A DNA stretch of 64,000 bases, taken from assembly GCF_000737575.1 (NCBI RefSeq), contig NZ_CP006270.1:1677163-1741162 (forward strand). Reading direction: 5' to 3'. Each line of letters opens with the position of its first letter. Position 1 is the stretch's first letter. This DNA comes from Synechococcus sp. KORDI-49 (GTDB taxonomy: Bacteria; Cyanobacteriota; Cyanobacteriia; PCC-6307; Cyanobiaceae). Below the pieces are notes generated by a model, which was not told where the DNA came from, made no database searches, and saw only the letters and a list, made by a program, of their open reading frames with translations. This document shows, one piece after another, positions 1 through 7,852 of this stretch. The position numbers were made by a program, and so were the translations under genes.

Positions 1-1456
1 CACCGGCGACTTCAAGTTCGATCACACACCGGTGGATGGCGAATTCTTCGACATCGCCCGCCTGGCGCACCACGGTGAACAGGGTGTCCTCTGCCTGTTC
101 AGCGATTCAACCAACGCAGAGGTGCCGGGTTTCTGCCCGCCGGAGCGTTCGGTGTTCCCCAACCTCGATCGCCACATGGCCAGTGCCGAGGGGCGAGTGA
201 TCATCACCACCTTCGCCAGTTCGATCCACCGGGTCTCGATGATCCTCGAACTGGCTCTCAAGAACGGCCGCAAGGTTGGCCTGCTCGGGCGTTCCATGCT
301 CAACGTGATCGCCAAGGCCCGCGAGCTCGGCTACATGCGTGCTCCGGATGATCTGTTCGTGCCGATCAAGCAGATCAATGATGTGCCCGATCGCGAGACG
401 CTGCTGCTGATGACCGGCAGTCAGGGTGAGCCGCTGGCTGCTCTGAGCCGCATCTCCCGTGGGGAGCATCCCCAGGTGAAGGTGAAGCCCAGCGACACGA
501 TCATCTTCTCCGCCAGCCCGATCCCTGGAAACACGATTTCCGTGGTCAACACGATCGACCGCCTGATGATGCTCGGGGCCAAGGTCGTTTACGGCAAGGG
601 CGAAGGCATCCATGTGTCCGGTCACGGCTTCCAGGAGGACCAGAAGCTGATGCTGGCCCTGACCAAACCGAAGTTCTTCGTGCCTGTGCACGGCGAGCAC
701 CGCATGCTTGTTCAGCACGCCAAGACCGGTCACTCCATGGGTGTGCCAGAGAACAACACGCTGATCATCGACAACGGTGATGTGGTTGAGCTCACTCCGG
801 ATTCGATCCGCAAGGGGGATCCGGTGAAGGCCGGCATCGAGCTGCTCGATCAATCCCGCAACGGCATCGTCGACGCCAGGGTGCTGAAGGAGCGTCAGCA
901 GCTGGCGGAGGACGGCATCATCACGATCCTCGCGGCCATCAGCACCGACGGTCAGATGGTGGCGCCGCCTCGGGTCAACCTGCGCGGTGTGGTCACGACC
1001 GCCGATGCCCGCAAGATGTCGATGTGGACCGAGCGCGAGATCACCTGGGTGCTCGAGAACAAGTGGAAGCAGCTCTGCCGCAACACCGGCGGCAAGGCAC
1101 CGGAAGTGGACTGGATGGGTGTGCAGCGGGAAGTGGAAGTGGGCCTCGGTCGGCGCATGCGCCGTGAGCTGCAGGTGGAGCCGCTGATTCTCTGCCTGGT
1201 GCAGCCGGCTCCTTCCGGGACGCCTGCCTACAAGTCGAAGGCGATGGAGGAGAAGGACGACCGTCCCGCTCCCCGTGGTCGCGCAGGGCGCCCCGCCAGT
1301 GCCAGCAATGGCCGTCGTGATCCTGCGCCAGCGCCCGTCAAGGTGGCTCCCACCGCGGCCAAGGCGGCAGTTGCCGAGAAGGTGGAGCCCAAGGTGGAGC
1401 CGGAACCGGAGATTCCTGCCGGCCGCACCCGTCGCCGTCGTTCAGCGGCGGTCTGA
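1..1456 (+). CDS. rnj: Ribonuclease J, 5'-truncated by window edge
   Basis: This is the 3' part of a metallo-beta-lactamase/beta-CASP ribonuclease that matures and degrades RNA from 5' ends. The reading frame is open from base 2 with no start in the window (TGDFKFDHTPVDG), so the HxHxDH metal site lies upstream. Visible family signatures are SDSTNAEVPG, TGSQGEPLAALSRIS and, near the end of the catalytic part, FFVPVHGEHRML, whose histidine is a conserved metal ligand. The last ~75 residues form a low-complexity Ala/Pro/Arg/Glu tail ending in an arginine run, typical of cyanobacterial RNase J and possibly an RNA or partner contact. The stop overlaps the convergent next gene by 15 bp. Confidence 0.95.
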   Translation, partial: TGDFKFDHTPVDGEFFDIARLAHHGEQGVLCLFSDSTNAEVPGFCPPERSVFPNLDRHMASAEGRVIITTFASSIHRVSMILELALKNGRKVGLLGRSMLNVIAKARELGYMRAPDDLFVPIKQINDVPDRETLLLMTGSQGEPLAALSRISRGEHPQVKVKPSDTIIFSASPIPGNTISVVNTIDRLMMLGAKVVYGKGEGIHVSGHGFQEDQKLMLALTKPKFFVPVHGEHRMLVQHAKTGHSMGVPENNTLIIDNGDVVELTPDSIRKGDPVKAGIELLDQSRNGIVDARVLKERQQLAEDGIITILAAISTDGQMVAPPRVNLRGVVTTADARKMSMWTEREITWVLENKWKQLCRNTGGKAPEVDWMGVQREVEVGLGRRMRRELQVEPLILCLVQPAPSGTPAYKSKAMEEKDDRPAPRGRAGRPASASNGRRDPAPAPVKVAPTAAKAAVAEKVEPKVEPEPEIPAGRTRRRRSAAV

Positions 1457-2125
1457 ACGCCTCAGCTGTCGTCGTAGCCGCTGGAGCAGAGAGGCTGATG
1501 CACTGTCATCGGCTCTCTGCTCAGGGTCTGCCTCCTGCATGGCGTCCAGCCGAACTCTCAGCAGGGCGCTGCTCAGCACCTGCTCAGCCTCTGCGGGACT
1601 TTCCTGGGTTTGGAAGGGTTCCTGGGCTTGGAGAGGTTCCTGGCTTGGTGTTGGCGTCGGACTTGGTTCAGGCTCCGGCTCCACAGGCATCGGTGCATCC
1701 AGCCAAGGCATGGCGGTGGGCCGGGCTTGTTGTTGCTGTGCGGACGGTGCTGCTGCCGAGCCGGAATTGACGAACGGATCCTGCAGCAGGTCCGGCTGCT
1801 GCGCTTCGCCGGGCAGCTGTGCCTGACAACGGTTCAGCCCCTGACGGGCGAGTTCCGCCAGCGTCTCCTGGGGATCACTGTCCAGAACCAGCTGATAGAA
1901 GCCCGCTGCCGGGTCGGGCTGCTGCTGTCCGTACAGCGTGATGTGGCCCAGCAACAGGCCGACGATGGCCCGCCAGCCCAGTTTCGCTGCGCGGTTTTCG
2001 GGCGTGTCCGGGGTGGCTTCCAGCTGCTGGAGCAGAGTCGTGGCCAGCGTGTCGGCATCGGCATACCGCCCTTCCCCGTACGCCTGTTCGGCTGCCTGGT
2101 ATCGCTGCTGGAAATCGCCGTCCAT
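1442..2125 (-). CDS. Conserved hypothetical protein, TPR-like N-terminus and Pro/Gln/Glu-rich tail
   Basis: A 227-residue protein of unknown function. Residues ~1-110 are helical and TPR-like (RYQAAEQAYGEGRYADADTL, later GFYQLVLDSDPQETLAELARQGL). Residues ~115-190 are a Pro/Gln/Glu-rich linker (PEPEPSPTPTPSQEP), and the C-terminus is basic. I chose the ATG at 2125 because its A is shared with the lysC stop (TGATG), which implies translational coupling; the longer open frame upstream runs inside lysC. It is the third gene of a minus-strand operon holA-lysC-this gene. No signal peptide or membrane segment is visible, so it is probably cytoplasmic. The link to lysine/threonine synthesis is positional only. 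Confidence 0.75.
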   Translation of the reverse strand: MDGDFQQRYQAAEQAYGEGRYADADTLATTLLQQLEATPDTPENRAAKLGWRAIVGLLLGHITLYGQQQPDPAAGFYQLVLDSDPQETLAELARQGLNRCQAQLPGEAQQPDLLQDPFVNSGSAAAPSAQQQQARPTAMPWLDAPMPVEPEPEPSPTPTPSQEPLQAQEPFQTQESPAEAEQVLSSALLRVRLDAMQEADPEQRADDSASASLLQRLRRQLRRSDRR

Positions 2126-3930
2126 CAGTCGCTGTCCAGGGGTGAGGCGGTTCCCTGCGCCTGATGATGCTCCCCGCCGCCCAGCTCGAATCCGGCGTGG
2201 ACCGCCTTCAGAGCAGCCACGCCGGCGGCGTCCGCCACGAGGCAGCTGGTGCGGATCTCGCTGGTGGCGATCAGGGCGATGTTGATGTCGGCTTCCGCCA
2301 GGGCCCGGAACATGCGGCCCGCGGTTCCGGCGGTGGCCGGCATGCCGGCCCCGACGGCGCTCACCCGGGCAATCGCGGGCCCTTCCTCCAAGGCGGCTCC
2401 GGGCCACTGCGCCAGCAGGGGGGCCAGGGCGACATCAGCTCGGTCCCGGTCCTCCTTGCGCAGGATGAAGCTGATGTCCCGCGACCCATCACCGTGCTGC
2501 CGCTCGGACTGGACGATCGCATCAAGACTGATGCCGGCTTCGGCCAGGGCTGAACAGAGGGCTGCCGCCGTCCCCGGACGGTCCGGCACGTGCCGCACAC
2601 TCAGCTGCGCCTGATCCCGGTCGAGGGCGACCCCTCGTACCTCCGGTTCGCCCCTGTCGCAGACGGATGGATTCAGCTGAACCTGTGCATCCTGCACTTC
2701 GAAGGCCTCGCGCACGGCCTGCAGTGCCTTGCGTCCGTTCGCGGCGTCAATCACGCAGCTCACCTTCACTTCGCTGGTGGCGATCAGCCGCAGGTTGATG
2801 CCTTGCTGCGACAGACAGGTGAACAGTCCGGCGGCGATGCCGGGGCGCCCCATCATCCCCGCGCCGCTGATGCTCAGCTTGGTCATGCCTCCTTCGGCCG
2901 AGAGATCGCCCCCGAGGCTCTGAAGCAGTCCGGCACAGACGTCCTTGGCCCGCTCCAGATCCGCTTCCGCCACGGTGAAGGTGATGTCGTTGCTGCTGCC
3001 CTCATGGGTCGACTGGATGATCAGATCAACGTTGATGTCCGCCCCGGACAGCGTCTCGAACAGACGGGCGGCGATGCCGGGTTGATCGGGAATTCTTGAA
3101 AGCCCCAGCACCGCCTGCTGATCCAGCTGTTCCACGCCGTCCACGGGACTGCCGAGCTCGAGGCCGTCCCGGCCGATCGGGCGGCGACTGCGGCTGGTGA
3201 GCCGTGTGCCTGGAGCGTCGCTCCAGCTGGAGCGCACTACCAGGGGAACCCCGTAGTTGCGTGCGATCTCCACCGCCCGGGGATGCAGCACAGACGCTCC
3301 CAGGCTGGCGAGTTCCAGCATCTCGTCACAGCTGATCTCGGTCATCAGCTGGGCATCGGTCACCTTGCGGGGATCCGTGGTCAGCACACCCGGCACATCG
3401 GTGTAGATCTCGCAGGCGTCGGCGCCAAGCGCCGCGGCAAGAGCAACGGCCGAGGTGTCCGATCCGCCGCGGCCCAGGGTGGTGATCTCCGCGATTCCGC
3501 CGCTGCCGCTGCTGGTGCCTTGAAACCCGGCCACCACCACGACGGAGCCGTCCGCCAGCCGACCCTGCACCCGGTCGGTGCGGATCTCGAGGATGCGCGC
3601 ACGGCCGTGGGTGGATTCGGTGACGATGCCGACCTGCGGGCCGGTCATCGACACAGCGCTCACCCCAAGAGCGTTCAGAGCCATCGCCAGCAGTGCGATC
3701 GACACCTGCTCGCCGCTGGCCAGCAGCATGTCCATCTCCCGTCGCGGCGGGTCGGCGTTGATCGCTGCCGCCAGCCCGGTGAGTTCGTCGGTGGTGTGCC
3801 CCATGGCGGAGACCACCACGACCACGTCGTGGCCTTCCTCCCGGCAGCGGGCGATGCGCTGAGCCACGGCCTGGATGCGCTCGACGCTGCCGACGGAGGT
3901 GCCGCCGAACTTCTGCACCAACAGGGCCAT
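2125..3930 (-). CDS. lysC: Aspartate kinase with four ACT domains
   Basis: Catalyses ATP-dependent phosphorylation of aspartate, the first step to lysine, threonine, methionine and diaminopimelate. The 601-residue product starts MALLVQKFGGTSVGSVERIQ with the kinase motif KFGGTSVG, followed by an amino-acid kinase domain (to ~250) that includes GFQGTSSGSGGIAEITTLGR and GGSDTSA. Four ACT-type regulatory segments follow, two near ~265-420 and two near ~435-600, recognisable by repeats such as RIPDQPGIAARLF and HVPDRPGTAAALC. The four-ACT layout is the known cyanobacterial form and predicts feedback control by pathway amino acids. The start at 3930 fits the family; open frame further upstream belongs to the overlap with holA. 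It sits 29 bp after holA and overlaps the next gene by one base. Confidence 0.96.
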   Translation of the reverse strand: MALLVQKFGGTSVGSVERIQAVAQRIARCREEGHDVVVVVSAMGHTTDELTGLAAAINADPPRREMDMLLASGEQVSIALLAMALNALGVSAVSMTGPQVGIVTESTHGRARILEIRTDRVQGRLADGSVVVVAGFQGTSSGSGGIAEITTLGRGGSDTSAVALAAALGADACEIYTDVPGVLTTDPRKVTDAQLMTEISCDEMLELASLGASVLHPRAVEIARNYGVPLVVRSSWSDAPGTRLTSRSRRPIGRDGLELGSPVDGVEQLDQQAVLGLSRIPDQPGIAARLFETLSGADINVDLIIQSTHEGSSNDITFTVAEADLERAKDVCAGLLQSLGGDLSAEGGMTKLSISGAGMMGRPGIAAGLFTCLSQQGINLRLIATSEVKVSCVIDAANGRKALQAVREAFEVQDAQVQLNPSVCDRGEPEVRGVALDRDQAQLSVRHVPDRPGTAAALCSALAEAGISLDAIVQSERQHGDGSRDISFILRKEDRDRADVALAPLLAQWPGAALEEGPAIARVSAVGAGMPATAGTAGRMFRALAEADINIALIATSEIRTSCLVADAAGVAALKAVHAGFELGGGEHHQAQGTASPLDSD

Positions 3931-3959
3931 GCGCGGGATCCCAGTAACGCTGGAGTTTC

Positions 3960-4925
3960 TCACCCCAGCAGGCCGTCGCGGAAGGCATCCTCCGGTGGCG
4001 ATCCTCGCTTCAGTCGTGCCTCCACCTCCAGCAGCCGTCCCAGCAGGGAGAGAAACCGCTTGGCAGGCCGCCCCTGCAGCTGTTTGCGCATCACATAGAT
4101 GCGCTTCGGGTTGCCGATGCCGGCGGCCTTGGCGATCACCGCCACATCCCGCTCTCCCTGCTGCTCCAGCAGGCTCACCCAAAGCCAGCCACGGATCTGC
4201 CCGGTGAGGGTGGCGACGATGCGCAGGGCCGGTTCACCGGCATCGATCAGGGCATCCCAACGGGCGATCGCCTCGCCCGCATTCCCCTCCAGCAGCGCAT
4301 CCCCCACCTGCAGAGCGTTGGTGGCCAGACCGCCCACCAGCTCCTCCACGAGCGCTGCGTTGATGGTGGTGGCCCGCAGCGACAGCTTGCGCAGTTCCGA
4401 TTCCAGGCGGGCGCTGTCGTTGCCGATCGCCTCCACAAGAGGGTCGATGGCATCGCGGTCCAGTTGCAGTCCAAGGGCATCGGCGGTGCGTTCCACCAGC
4501 TGGCGCTGACCGGCGCCGTCCCAGACCGCCGGCAGTTGAAAGCGTTGCTCATGGTCCAGTCCCTGCTTGATCCGCTTCTGCAGCGCCTTGGTGGTGCGCA
4601 GGCGGCCATCCGGTTTGGCGGGGTTCACCAACACCAGATGGGCGTCGTCGGCCAGCAGCTCCAGGGAGGCCTCGAAGCGATCCGCCAGCTCCGTGGGGCA
4701 GGCGTTGCAGAACGGACTGCGCTGCAGCAGCACCACGCGGCTGCCACTGGCGAACGGCGGCGTGCGGGCCTCCTCCAGGGCCTGAGCCGCCTGCCCGGCT
4801 TCGGCACCGTCGAGGCGGCTGAGGTTGATGCTGCTCCAGGCGGGGTCCACCAGCGTTTTGATCAGCGCATCGATGGCCCGGTCCCGTGCCGCGGCGTCAT
4901 CTCCCCAGATCAAATGAATGGGCAT
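3960..4925 (-). CDS. holA: DNA polymerase III subunit delta
   Basis: The 321-residue delta subunit of the clamp loader opens the beta sliding clamp during replication. Recognised from the N-terminus MPIHLIWGDDAAARDRAID, the AAA+-like fold with strand VVLLQRSPFCNACPTELAD, and the C-terminal collar-like segment ending RLLEVEARLKRGSPPEDAF. The delta family lacks a working ATPase motif and none is seen here. The start at 4925 gives the usual length; open frame upstream is read-through antisense to cobH. It is divergent from cobH with start regions almost touching, and heads a minus-strand operon with lysC. Confidence 0.92.
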   Translation of the reverse strand: MPIHLIWGDDAAARDRAIDALIKTLVDPAWSSINLSRLDGAEAGQAAQALEEARTPPFASGSRVVLLQRSPFCNACPTELADRFEASLELLADDAHLVLVNPAKPDGRLRTTKALQKRIKQGLDHEQRFQLPAVWDGAGQRQLVERTADALGLQLDRDAIDPLVEAIGNDSARLESELRKLSLRATTINAALVEELVGGLATNALQVGDALLEGNAGEAIARWDALIDAGEPALRIVATLTGQIRGWLWVSLLEQQGERDVAVIAKAAGIGNPKRIYVMRKQLQGRPAKRFLSLLGRLLEVEARLKRGSPPEDAFRDGLLG

Positions 4926-4931
4926 GCGCTG

Positions 4932-5582
4932 ATGATGGCGTTGATGGCCCAGGACCACCCGATCTTCACCGAAAGCATCCGGCGCATCCGTGCTCTGCTG
5001 GGCAACACCGGACTTGATCCACTGCAGCAGCAGGTGCTGGAACGTCTGGTGCATAGCAGCGGCGATCCAGGGCTGGCCCCTCTGCTGCGGTTCAGCCCAG
5101 GCGCCTGCGAGCGGGGGGTGGAGGCGCTGCGGCGTGGCGCGGCGATCCTCACCGACACAGCGATGGCGGCCGCGGCGGTGGCACCGATGGCCGGCCGCAC
5201 TCTGGGCACGCCGGTGCACTGTGTTCTGGACTGGGCGCCTGACCAGGCGCCCGCGGGTTCGACCCGCACGGCGGCCGGCATGGCCCTCGCCTGGAGGGAG
5301 CTGAGTGCCGTCGCCCCAGCACCGCTGGTGCTGATCGGCAGTGCGCCGACGGCCCTGGAGCTGCTGCTGGATCAGGTGGCGGCTGGCCAGCCAGCCCCGA
5401 GTCTGGTGATCGGCATGCCGGTGGGCTTCGTTGGCGTTGAGGACAGCAAGCGTCATCTGGCCTGCAGTGATCTGCCCCAGATCCGGCTCGACAGCAGCCG
5501 CGGCGGAGCGGGTCTGGTGGGGGCGGCCGTCAACGCGCTGCTGCGGGCGGCAGCAGCGTCAGATCATTCCCCTGCCAGCTGA
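4932..5582 (+). CDS. cobH: Precorrin-8X methylmutase (cobalamin biosynthesis)
   Basis: Isomerises precorrin-8X to hydrogenobyrinate by moving the C11 methyl to C12 in corrin-ring synthesis. Family marks in the ~216-residue product are QDHPIFTESIRRIRALL at the start, AILTDTAMAAAAVAPM, the glycine-rich IGMPVGFVGVEDSKRHL, and RGGAGLVGAAVNALLRAA at the end. Start choice is uncertain: in-frame ATGs lie at 4914, 4932, 4935 and 4944, and 4914 would overlap the divergent holA start. It stands alone here, without other cob genes, as is usual for the scattered cobalamin genes of picocyanobacteria. Its 3' end overlaps convergent tilS by 53 bp. Confidence 0.9.
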   Translation: MMALMAQDHPIFTESIRRIRALLGNTGLDPLQQQVLERLVHSSGDPGLAPLLRFSPGACERGVEALRRGAAILTDTAMAAAAVAPMAGRTLGTPVHCVLDWAPDQAPAGSTRTAAGMALAWRELSAVAPAPLVLIGSAPTALELLLDQVAAGQPAPSLVIGMPVGFVGVEDSKRHLACSDLPQIRLDSSRGGAGLVGAAVNALLRAAAASDHSPAS

Positions 5583-6519
5583 GGCGCCAGCCCCCGGGCA
5601 GATCACAGCCGCCGCCGGCGGCACCGAGCGCGAGTCGCCGGCTCAGCTCCTCCAGCAGTTCGGCATCGCAGCCCGTCACCCCTTGCTGGTCCAGCCAGAG
5701 GGCCAGCAGCTGTCGTCGGCTGGAACCGCTCAGACGACCGAGGCCGCGGCGGTCCAGACCATCGGGGCGTTGCAGGTGCTGCAGCGCCAGCTCCGCCAGT
5801 TCCTGGCGGGTGTCCTGCACCTGGGACAGTCGCTCCGCCAGATCCGCCATCCGCCGCTCCGCCCCGGGATGCAGGGCCTCCAGCACCGGCAGGAGCTCCA
5901 GGCGGACCCTGTTGCGGGCGTAGGCGGGGTCTGCATTGCTGGGGTCGAGCCACAGCGGCAGCGTCAGGTCGCGGCAGATGGTGCCGGTGTCATGGCGGCT
6001 GAAGCTCAGCAGCGGCCGCCGCAGCCAGGGCCCCTCGGGTGCGGCGGCCGAGAGGGGCCGCAGCGGCCGCAGGCTGCCGAGGCCGGCCAGGTCCGTTCCG
6101 CGGGCCATCTGCAGCAGCAGGGTTTCGGCCCGGTCGGTGGCCGTGTGGCCGGTGACCACATCGCGTTGTTCGGCGCTGGCCTGCTCCATCAGGCAGGTGT
6201 AACGCCAGCTCCGGGCAGCGGCTTCGCTGGCGACTGCGGTGGGCTCCGCCCGTTCGATCCGGATCGCCAGCTGATGGCTGCGGGCCCAGTCGCTGAGTTC
6301 CGTTGCGATCCGCCCGGAGTCCGGATGCCAGCCGTGGTCGCCATGCCAGAGCGTCAGGTCCCACCGGTGCAACGGCACCAGCTCCGTCAGCAGGGCACAG
6401 AGCGCCATCGAATCCTGGCCGCCGGAGATCGCCAGCAGCAGTCGGCTTCCGCTGGGCAGCAAGGCCGGCTGCTGCAGCAAGCGGCGATGCAGTCGATCGT
6501 GCCAGGGAGTCCAGCTCAC
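5530..6519 (-). CDS. tilS: tRNA(Ile)-lysidine synthase
   Basis: Adds lysine to C34 of the CAU-anticodon isoleucine tRNA, changing codon recognition from AUG to AUA. The PP-loop ATP motif SGGQDS lies at residues 32-37 after LLLAI, followed by WHGDHGWHPDS and VVTGHTATDRAETLLL, which carry the conserved histidine and aspartate pattern of the N-type ATP pyrophosphatase domain. The 329-residue length equals the short cyanobacterial form with a reduced C-terminal domain. Its 3' end overlaps cobH convergently for 53 bp, so the last ~17 codons of both genes constrain each other. Confidence 0.95.
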   Translation of the reverse strand: MSWTPWHDRLHRRLLQQPALLPSGSRLLLAISGGQDSMALCALLTELVPLHRWDLTLWHGDHGWHPDSGRIATELSDWARSHQLAIRIERAEPTAVASEAAARSWRYTCLMEQASAEQRDVVTGHTATDRAETLLLQMARGTDLAGLGSLRPLRPLSAAAPEGPWLRRPLLSFSRHDTGTICRDLTLPLWLDPSNADPAYARNRVRLELLPVLEALHPGAERRMADLAERLSQVQDTRQELAELALQHLQRPDGLDRRGLGRLSGSSRRQLLALWLDQQGVTGCDAELLEELSRRLALGAAGGGCDLPGGWRLSWQGNDLTLLPPAAAR

Positions 6520-6560
6520 GGTCTTAGCTCACGGTGGCGGACAGGGTTCCTCCACGGTGT

Positions 6561-6566
6561 GAGAAT
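6561..6566 (+). promoter_or_regulatory. Candidate -10 element for the Ycf23-like gene
   Basis: GAGAAT preceded by TGT, 23 bases before the ATG at 6590. The same string TGTGAGAATC recurs before psbZ. No convincing -35 box is visible. Prediction only. Confidence 0.3.
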
Positions 6567-6589
6567 CAACGGATCGCTGTCCAGTCTCC

Positions 6590-7348
6590 ATGTCCCGTCT
6601 CCAGCAGCTGCCCGTCGCTCTGCAGCGCAGCCTCGAGCAGCGTTCGGCGCTCAAGGTGATCGCCGGCCTGATGAACTTCGATGCGGCCAGCGTCGCGCGT
6701 GTGGCTCGTGCGGCCGGCCATGGCGGGGCTGATCTGATCGACGTGGCCTGCGATCCGGAACTGGTGTCGCTGGCGATCCGTGAGTCGGGTGGTGTGCCGG
6801 TCTGCGTGTCTTCGGTGGAGCCCGAGCAGTTTCCAGCGGCGGTCGCAGCCGGTGCGGTGATGGTGGAGATCGGCAATTTCGATGCCTTCTATCCCGAGGG
6901 CCGCGTGTTCGGCGCTGAGGAGGTGCTGGCCCTCACCCGTCGCACCCGGGAGCTGCTGCCGCAGGTGGTGCTCAGCGTGACCGTGCCCCATGTGCTGCCG
7001 CTGGACCAGCAGGAGCAGCTGGCTGTGGATCTGGTGGCGGCCGGAGCCGACCTGATCCAGACCGAGGGCGGCACCAGTGCCAGGCCCTTCAGTGCCGGCA
7101 GCCTCGGCCTGATCGAGAAGGCGGCTCCCACCCTGGCGGCGGCGCACAGCATCAGCCGGGCCGTGGATGTGCCCGTGCTCTGTGCGTCGGGACTTTCGGC
7201 GGTCACCCTGCCGATGGCGATTGCCGCTGGTGCCGCAGGCGTCGGTGTCGGTTCTGCGGTGAACCGCCTCAGCGATGAGCTGGCGATGGTGGCCGTGGTT
7301 CGCGGTCTGCGGGCAGCGTTGCTGCAGGCCGTCCCCAGCCGTGTCTGA
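6590..7348 (+). CDS. DUF561 / Ycf23-family protein
   Basis: A 252-residue protein of the DUF561 (Ycf23) family, found in cyanobacteria and red-lineage plastids, biochemical role unknown. It reads as a TIM-barrel-type protein: ALKVIAGLMNFDAASVARV, GADLIDVACDPELV, VMVEIGNFDAFYPEG, LVAAGADLIQTEGGT, and the end motif AIAAGAAGVGVGSAVNRL, which resembles a phosphate-binding loop of flavin or phosphosugar barrels. The phosphate-site inference is mine. It begins a plus-strand run with a small membrane protein and uvrB. The ATG at 6590 is supported by a candidate -10 element just upstream. Confidence 0.88.
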   Translation: MSRLQQLPVALQRSLEQRSALKVIAGLMNFDAASVARVARAAGHGGADLIDVACDPELVSLAIRESGGVPVCVSSVEPEQFPAAVAAGAVMVEIGNFDAFYPEGRVFGAEEVLALTRRTRELLPQVVLSVTVPHVLPLDQQEQLAVDLVAAGADLIQTEGGTSARPFSAGSLGLIEKAAPTLAAAHSISRAVDVPVLCASGLSAVTLPMAIAAGAAGVGVGSAVNRLSDELAMVAVVRGLRAALLQAVPSRV

Positions 7349-7420
7349 GTCGCCCCGGTTGCTGACAGCGGAGGGCTTGATTTCTACGTTGAGCGTCGAG
7401 TCCTCCCCCACGGTTCGAAA

Positions 7421-7831
7421 ATGATCGGTTGGTTGCTGCAGTGGCCCGTCAGGGCTTTGGTGTTGCTGCTTGTGGGGGCTCTCCCTCTCGGTGTTGAGAT
7501 GGCGAGCTTCGGCACGGCGCTCTCGTCGGCCGTGGTGATCGGCCTGCTCGGCACGCTGCTGATCCTGCCCCTGAAGCTGATCCTCGCTCTGCCCTGGGCT
7601 GTGGCCAGTCTGGGGGGCCTGATTGCACCGATCACCTGGTTGTTCAACTGGCTGATCACCGTGGTGTTGTTTGCCATGGCGGCGCGGATGATCAACGGCT
7701 TCAGCCTGAAGAACGGCCTCTCCAGCGCCGTGCTCGGAGCCGTGGCCTACGGCGTGATCAGCGCCATCGTGATCAACGCCCTCGGCCTGGCGGATGTGGA
7801 CTTCACTCGTGCGGCATTGCCCATAAGCTGA
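7421..7831 (+). CDS. Small four-helix membrane protein, phage-holin-like superfamily IV
   Basis: A 136-residue integral membrane protein with about four hydrophobic segments, at roughly 8-28, 33-55, 60-90 and 100-125. The pattern (LLQWPVRALVLLLVG, LILPLKLILALPWAV, NWLITVVLFAMAARMINGF) matches the widespread family annotated as phage holin family protein (formerly DUF360) in bacteria, which is not evidence of phage origin. Function is unknown. It lies 72 bp after the Ycf23-like gene and 21 bp before uvrB, so co-transcription is plausible. Confidence 0.75.
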   Translation: MIGWLLQWPVRALVLLLVGALPLGVEMASFGTALSSAVVIGLLGTLLILPLKLILALPWAVASLGGLIAPITWLFNWLITVVLFAMAARMINGFSLKNGLSSAVLGAVAYGVISAIVINALGLADVDFTRAALPIS

Positions 7832-7852
7832 GCGACCGCCACGCCGGCGTCC

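Noticed and set aside
7421-7831. Prophage holin
   Set aside because: The family name is misleading; no other phage genes are nearby and the gene sits among core genes.
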